Of a stretch of DNA of 64,000 nucleotides, positions 60,086 to 64,000 are shown in pieces (position 1 is the first letter of the stretch; every line of letters starts with the position of its first letter). This DNA is from Streptomyces sp. Tu6071 (GTDB taxonomy: Bacteria; Actinomycetota; Actinomycetes; Streptomycetales; Streptomycetaceae), in the NCBI RefSeq assembly GCF_000213055.1, contig NZ_CM001165.1:6813445-6877444 (forward strand), given 5' to 3'. The notes below the pieces were generated by a model, which saw only the letters and a list, made by a program, of their open reading frames with translations, was not told the DNA's origin and made no database searches. Made by a program: the position numbers and the translations under genes.

Positions 60086-61053
60086 CCCACCCCGTTCCCC
60101 CCACAGGGGCCCGTACGGCCCCCGATCCCGCGCGGCCGTTGTTCGCGGGCATCGACATCGGCGGCACGACGACCCAGGTGGTCGTGTGCGCCGACGACCT
60201 GACCGTCCTCACCCGGGCCGAGGTCGCGACGCCCGCGCGCGAGGGCGGCCACGCCATGACGGGCGCCGCGCTCGGCGCGCTCGCCCCGCTCCTGGCCCGC
60301 ACCCCGGGCCGGCTCGTCGGCGCCGGGGTCGGCGCGGCCGGCGTCGTGGACCCCGCGACCGGGCGCATCCTCGTCGCGAGCGACTCCTTCCGCGGCTGGG
60401 CCGGATTCGCCGTCACGGAAGCGGTCGAGACGGCCCTCGGCGTCCCGGCCTTCCTCGACAACGACGTCAACGCCTTCCTCATGGGGGAGGTCTCGGCGGG
60501 TGCCGTGCGCGGCGAGAGCGACGTGCTCGGGATGACCCTCGGGACCGGCGTCGGCGGCGCCCTCTGGACCGGCGGCACCCTCTTCCCCGGTCCGCACGGC
60601 GCGGCGGGCGAGATCGGCCACATCCCCGGTTTCGGCGATCTGCCGTGCACGTGCGGCGGACGCGGCCACCTGGAGACGCTCGCGTCGGGCCGGTCCATCG
60701 GCGCCAGGTACGCGGACCGCACCGGGCGGCGCCTCACCGCCCGCGAGGTGTACGAGGCCGCCACGTACGGGGACGAGGACGCGCGCGCCGTCTACGAGGC
60801 CGCCGGGCGGGGCATCGCGCGCGCCGTCGTGATCACGGCGGGCGTCGTCGACCTCACGACCGTCGTCGTGGGCGGCGGCGTCAGCGGTGCCTGGCCGCTC
60901 CTGGAGCCGGTCGTCCTGGCCGCCCTCGCCGCCGAACCGCCGGTGAGCGGGCACCCGGTGCGCCTCGTGCGCGCGGCGCTCGCCTCCGACGCCGTCCCCG
61001 TCGGCGCGGCGGCGCGCGCCCGCGGGGAACTGTCGGCGGCGCTGCGGGCCTGA
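60082..61053 (+). CDS. ROK-family sugar kinase-like protein
   Basis: A 323-residue ROK protein without a DNA-binding domain: ATP-binding GIDIGGTTTQVVVC at the start, catalytic Asp in FLDNDVNAFLMGE, zinc motif CTCGGRGHLE and a GTGVGGALWTGG loop. Such proteins phosphorylate glucose, N-acetylglucosamine, mannose or similar. Its coupling (GTGA) to a peptide-type importer suggests the cargo is a sugar or a glycopeptide. The sugar is unknown. Confidence 0.92.
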   Translation: MTHPVPPTGARTAPDPARPLFAGIDIGGTTTQVVVCADDLTVLTRAEVATPAREGGHAMTGAALGALAPLLARTPGRLVGAGVGAAGVVDPATGRILVASDSFRGWAGFAVTEAVETALGVPAFLDNDVNAFLMGEVSAGAVRGESDVLGMTLGTGVGGALWTGGTLFPGPHGAAGEIGHIPGFGDLPCTCGGRGHLETLASGRSIGARYADRTGRRLTAREVYEAATYGDEDARAVYEAAGRGIARAVVITAGVVDLTTVVVGGGVSGAWPLLEPVVLAALAAEPPVSGHPVRLVRAALASDAVPVGAAARARGELSAALRA

Positions 61054-61067
61054 CACGCCCGCGCCCC

Positions 61068-61514
61068 TCAACCGCCGTACGCGTCCCGGCAGATCCGCGC
61101 CTGCGGGCTGTCGGCGGGCCAGCCGCCGTACGTACGGCCCAGGGCGCACACGCCACCGCCCCCGTTCCCCCTCGCCGAGGGCCTGGCCTCGCGCTGCTCG
61201 CGGTGCGGGGCGGCGCGGCGCGGGGGCGCCGGGGGCGCCGCGGGCGGCGTGTGGGCGCGGGTCGGTGCCGCGCGGGGCGGGGGAGGGGCCGGCTGGGGCG
61301 GTGCCGGGTCCTCGCGGTGCCCCGCCGAGTGGGACCCCCGGCGGGAGCGGGGACTCGGCAGCGGTGTCGTGGACGCGGTGAGCGCGCCCGGCACCGCGAG
61401 GCTCGCCCGCGCCGCGGGCTCCGCCGGTTCCCTCGCCGTCTCACGCACGCTCACACACCCGGACAGCACCGCGCCCGCGAGGGCGAGCAGGACCCCGGTG
61501 GCGGTTCTCGTCAT
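61068..61514 (-). CDS. small lipoprotein
   Basis: A 148-residue protein with a lipoprotein signal (TGVLLALAGAVLSGC; lipobox LSGC), then a long Pro/Ala/Arg-rich low-complexity spacer and a conserved C-terminal end (CALGRTYGGWPADSPQARIC) holding two cysteines seen on other Streptomyces small lipoproteins. The role is unknown. The ATG at 61514 directly precedes the signal; the frame runs further upstream without support. It converges on the ROK kinase gene with 14 bases between. Confidence 0.8.
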   Translation of the reverse strand: MTRTATGVLLALAGAVLSGCVSVRETAREPAEPAARASLAVPGALTASTTPLPSPRSRRGSHSAGHREDPAPPQPAPPPPRAAPTRAHTPPAAPPAPPRRAAPHREQREARPSARGNGGGGVCALGRTYGGWPADSPQARICRDAYGG

Positions 61515-61630
61515 TCGCACCCCGCCACTGTGCGGAGCCGCGCCCCGCCGCACCAAGCCGAGGGGCCCGAAGTCCACCGGACGAGTGGGGTGGTGGACGC
61601 GCGGGCGCTGACGCGCGGCACAGTGGCCCC

Positions 61631-62011
61631 ATGACCGTGCTCGCCACCTTCGCCCGCAGCTACGTCGACGACCTCGACGCCGCACTCCCCGCCTTCCGCG
61701 CCCTGACCGGCGAGGAACCCCGACTGCGCTTCTCCCACCGGGGCATCGAACTCGCCGTCATCGGCGGCTTCCTGCTCCTCGCGGGCTCGCCCGAAGCCCT
61801 CGCCCCCGTCCGCGCCACGCACGCCACCGTCGTCGTGGACGCGCTCACCCCGGTGCTCGACCGCGCCGCGCGCGAGGGCGCCGAGATCCTCGCCCCGCCC
61901 CGCGCCGCCCCGACGGGCCGCAACCTCGTCGTACGGCACGTGGGCGGAGCGGTCATCGAGTACGTGGAGTTCGACGCGGCGACGCGCGCGGCGGCCGGGC
62001 TCGCTCACTGA
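61631..62011 (+). CDS. VOC (glyoxalase-like) superfamily protein
   Basis: A 126-residue compact beta-alpha-beta-beta-beta protein (SYVDDLDAALPAFRALTGEE; LAVIGGFLLLAGSPEALAPV; LVVRHVGGAVIEYVEFD). The metal ligands of glyoxalase are not clearly all present, so it may be a binding rather than a catalytic member. Start is the ATG at 61631. The gene is divergent from the small lipoprotein. Confidence 0.75.
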   Translation: MTVLATFARSYVDDLDAALPAFRALTGEEPRLRFSHRGIELAVIGGFLLLAGSPEALAPVRATHATVVVDALTPVLDRAAREGAEILAPPRAAPTGRNLVVRHVGGAVIEYVEFDAATRAAAGLAH

Positions 62012-62164
62012 CCGCGCCACGCCGCCAGGAGGGAACCCGTACCGGGCACGGGCGTGGCATGGCCACGCCCGCCCGCGCGCACCGTCCCCCGCCCGCTTAT
62101 GCTGCGAGCGCGCCCGGAGCGGCGGGCATCCGGCCCGCGCGGGCGGTGGCGGAAGGGCGGTGCC

Positions 62165-63079
62165 GTGAAGATCGCGTGCGTGGGGCTCGGGGACATAGCC
62201 GAGAAGGCGTACCTGCCGGTGCTGGGGACCCGGGCGGACACGGAACTGCACCTGTGCACGCGGAACCCGGCGACCCTCGACCGGCTCGGCGCCCAGTACC
62301 ACGTATCGCGCGAGCGCCTGCACACCGACCTGGAAGGCGTGCTCGCCGCGCGCCCCGACGCGGTGCTCGTGCACGCGGCGACGCCGGCGCACCCGGAGCT
62401 GGTGACCCGGCTCGTGGAGGCGGGGGTGCCCACGTACGTCGACAAGCCGCTCGCGTACGAGCTGAAGGAGTCGCGGCGCGTCGTGGACCTCGCCGAGGAG
62501 CGCGGTGTCCCGCTCATGGTCGGCTTCAACCGCCGTCACGCGCCCGGCTACGCCCAGTGCCTGGAGCACCCGCGCGACCTGATCGTGCTCCAGAAGAACC
62601 GGCACGGCCTTCCCGAGCGCGCCCGCACCTTCGTCCTCGACGACTTCGTCCACGTCGTCGACACGCTCCGCTTCCTCGTCCCCGGCACTCCCGACGAGGT
62701 GCGCGTGCACGCCCGCGCGAGCGAGGACGGCCTCCTCGCGCACGTCGTGCTCCAGCTCGCCGGTCCTGGCTTCACCGCGCTCGGGATCATGAACCGCGTG
62801 AGCGGTTCGACGGAGGAGGTCCTGGAGGTCTCGGGGCAGGACAGCAAGCGCGTCGTGCGCGACCTCGCGGAGATCACCGACCACCGGGGCCAGCCGACCG
62901 TCCGCCGCCGGGGCGACTGGACGCCGGTCGCCCGCCAGCGGGGCATCGAGCAGTGCGTGGAAGCCTTCCTCGACGCGGTCGCGAGCGGCGCCCCGCTCAG
63001 CGCGCGCGACGCCCTGGAGACCCACGAGTTGTGCGAGCGGGTCGTGCTGGCGGCGGAGGAGGCGGGGGCACGGGGCTGA
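62165..63079 (+). CDS. Gfo/Idh/MocA family oxidoreductase
   Basis: A 304-residue NAD(P)-binding protein: Rossmann start VKIACVGLGDIAEKAYLPVL, then VDKPLAYELKES with the conserved Lys of the EKP-like motif (DKP), and a C-terminal substrate domain (GFNRRHAPGYAQ; DDFVHVVDTLRFLVPG). It probably oxidises or reduces a sugar or sugar-derived acid. GTG at 62165 chosen; the open frame upstream is not coding-like. The reading direction is the same as the ABC cluster but 1.1 kb away, and its link to it is uncertain. Confidence 0.88.
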   Translation: MKIACVGLGDIAEKAYLPVLGTRADTELHLCTRNPATLDRLGAQYHVSRERLHTDLEGVLAARPDAVLVHAATPAHPELVTRLVEAGVPTYVDKPLAYELKESRRVVDLAEERGVPLMVGFNRRHAPGYAQCLEHPRDLIVLQKNRHGLPERARTFVLDDFVHVVDTLRFLVPGTPDEVRVHARASEDGLLAHVVLQLAGPGFTALGIMNRVSGSTEEVLEVSGQDSKRVVRDLAEITDHRGQPTVRRRGDWTPVARQRGIEQCVEAFLDAVASGAPLSARDALETHELCERVVLAAEEAGARG

Positions 63080-63320
63080 GGGCGGCACGGGCGGGGGGCT
63101 CGCGAACGGGGGCTCGCGTCCCGCGTACGTCCTCGCGTCCCGCGTGCGCACCCCGCCGGGGCCCCGTCGGCCGGGCCCTACGCCGAAAGGCCCGGACACC
63201 CCCGCGGCGTGATGCCGCTTCGGGTGCCCGGACCAGGCCGCCGGTTGGGCCTCCGTCCCCACGTGGCTTCCGGCGTGGTCCCCGGGCAGGCCCGCTCATG
63301 CGCGCCCGGGGAGTGGGTGG

Positions 63321-63354
63321 CCCGGTGCCGGAGGGGGTCGCCTCCGGCACCGGG
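63321..63354. terminator. bidirectional terminator before the MFS gene end
   Basis: CCCGGTGCCGGAGG (63321-63334), loop GGGTCG, CCTCCGGCACCGGG (63341-63354): 14 perfect pairs between the Gfo/Idh gene and the converging transporter gene. Imperfect GC-rich pairing also occurs at about 63190-63230. Confidence 0.85.
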
Positions 63355-63361
63355 AGGGGTG

Positions 63362-64000
63362 TCACATGTGCACCGTCGGCGCGCTCTCGCCGTCGCCGGT
63401 GCTCAGGTCGGGGCGACCGCTGCGGTACATGAGCGCCGCGATGATCGCGCCCGCGGCGAAGAAGCCGGCCGACCACCAGTACGCGGTCGAGTAGCTCTCC
63501 AGTTGGGCCTGGGCGAGGACGCCGGGGCTCGGCTTCCTGCCTTCGAGGTAGCTGGTCGCGGCGCTCGCGGCCAGCGTGTTGAGCAGCGCGGTGCCGATGG
63601 CGCCGCCGACCTGCTGCATCGTGTTGACCGCGGCCGAACCCGCGCCCGCGTCCTTCACCGCGATGCGGCTCGTGGCGAGGCTCATCGCGGGCGGCATGAC
63701 GAGGCCGAGGCCGAGACCCATGAGGATCAGCGGGGGCAGCACGTTGGCCGCGTAGGTGCTGCTGAGGTCGAGGCCGGTCATCCAGACGAGACCGCCGGAG
63801 GCCATCAGCAGGCCGACCGGGACGATCGGCCGGGGCCCGACCCGGGGCAGCAGCAGGTTGGTGGAGAGCTGGGCCGTCACCATCAGGGCGCCGATCATCG
63901 GCAGGAAGGCGAGACCGGTCTTGACCGGCGTGAAGCCCAGCGAAGCCTGCAGGTAGTACGTCAGGAAGAGGAAGACGCCGAACATGCCCATGCTGGAGAT
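63362..64000 (-). CDS. MFS transporter, DHA2 drug-efflux type, C-terminal part
   Basis: An open frame on the minus strand runs off the window end; 213 residues are visible, with at least six hydrophobic segments. Marks of the DHA2 (14-helix) drug/proton exporters are seen: FLTYYLQASLGFTPVKTGLA, LLMASGGLVWMTGLDLSSTY, GLGLGLVMPPAMSLATSRIA, AAVNTMQQVGGAIGTALLNT. The N-terminal half is outside the window. The frame upstream of the first Met continues without a stop (ATCTCCAGC), confirming it is partial. Confidence 0.92.
   Translation of the reverse strand: MSSMGMFGVFLFLTYYLQASLGFTPVKTGLAFLPMIGALMVTAQLSTNLLLPRVGPRPIVPVGLLMASGGLVWMTGLDLSSTYAANVLPPLILMGLGLGLVMPPAMSLATSRIAVKDAGAGSAAVNTMQQVGGAIGTALLNTLAASAATSYLEGRKPSPGVLAQAQLESYSTAYWWSAGFFAAGAIIAALMYRSGRPDLSTGDGESAPTVHM

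Overview
The window is a stretch of high-GC actinobacterial chromosome, almost certainly Streptomyces or a close relative. The third-codon GC bias is extreme, GTG starts and GTGA/ATGA overlaps are common, and the rrn operon has the 16S-23S-5S order with no spacer tRNA. The gene content (DUF881-Sbp-DUF881 block, FtsR-like MerR, GarA-like FHA protein, DUF5999 protein, HipA-like kinase with DUF3037) is typical actinobacterial core. I see no phage, insertion sequence, CRISPR array or tRNA. The sequence reads as vertically inherited core chromosome.

Layout. 1-2.9 kb: the end of an unrecognised gene, then ptsI and crr (PTS enzyme I and IIA) on the minus strand. 2.9-8.8 kb: a complete rRNA operon with tandem promoter elements, boxA-like sequences, RNase III processing stems for 16S and 23S, and a terminator. 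8.9-12.1 kb: a CDP-alcohol phosphatidyltransferase and a large mannose-1-phosphate guanylyltransferase fused to a phosphomannomutase-like domain that has lost its catalytic motifs. 12.3-17.7 kb: DUF881-Sbp-DUF881, a zinc-ribbon/FHA protein of the GarA/OdhI type, FtsR-like MerR, DUF151 protein and a second MerR. 17.8-23.0 kb: dinB, a PRC-barrel gene and gcvP under a tandem glycine riboswitch. Apart from the ManC-like insertion and the missing gcvH, the order pgsA-DUF881-sbp-DUF881-garA-MerR-DUF151-MerR-gcvP matches the mycobacterial Rv1822-Rv1832 region.

23-29 kb: DUF5999 protein, an unrecognised protein, a glutamate-cysteine-ligase-like enzyme, a solute-binding/vWA lipoprotein-like protein and a CPBP membrane protease. 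29-36 kb, minus strand: argG behind an apparently leaderless, ArgR-box-overlapped promoter, a UvrA-like ABC protein and two phosphotransferases. 36-46.5 kb: PadR regulator, Clp-N protein, two EamA exporters, a PNPOx-like protein divergent from a MocR regulator with a strong operator palindrome over its start codon, a Rieske lipoprotein, a prolyl-oligopeptidase-type peptidase, and a fused HipA-like kinase/DUF3037 protein. 46.6-50.3 kb: two SDR reductases, ung, a small helical protein and a GNAT acetyltransferase.

50.5-61.1 kb is the most system-like block. One arm, on the minus strand, is a ROK repressor, an M81 (MlrC-like) metallopeptidase and a CutC-like protein. The divergent arm is a complete dipeptide-type ABC importer (binding protein, two permeases, fused double ATPase) followed by a ROK sugar-kinase-like protein. 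Together they look like an uptake and catabolic unit for a peptide, possibly glycosylated, controlled by the ROK repressor. The window ends with a small lipoprotein, a VOC-like protein, a Gfo/Idh/MocA oxidoreductase and the C-terminal part of a DHA2-type drug exporter.

All calls were made by reading the sequence; no database search was run. Gene-order comparisons with other actinobacteria are from memory.
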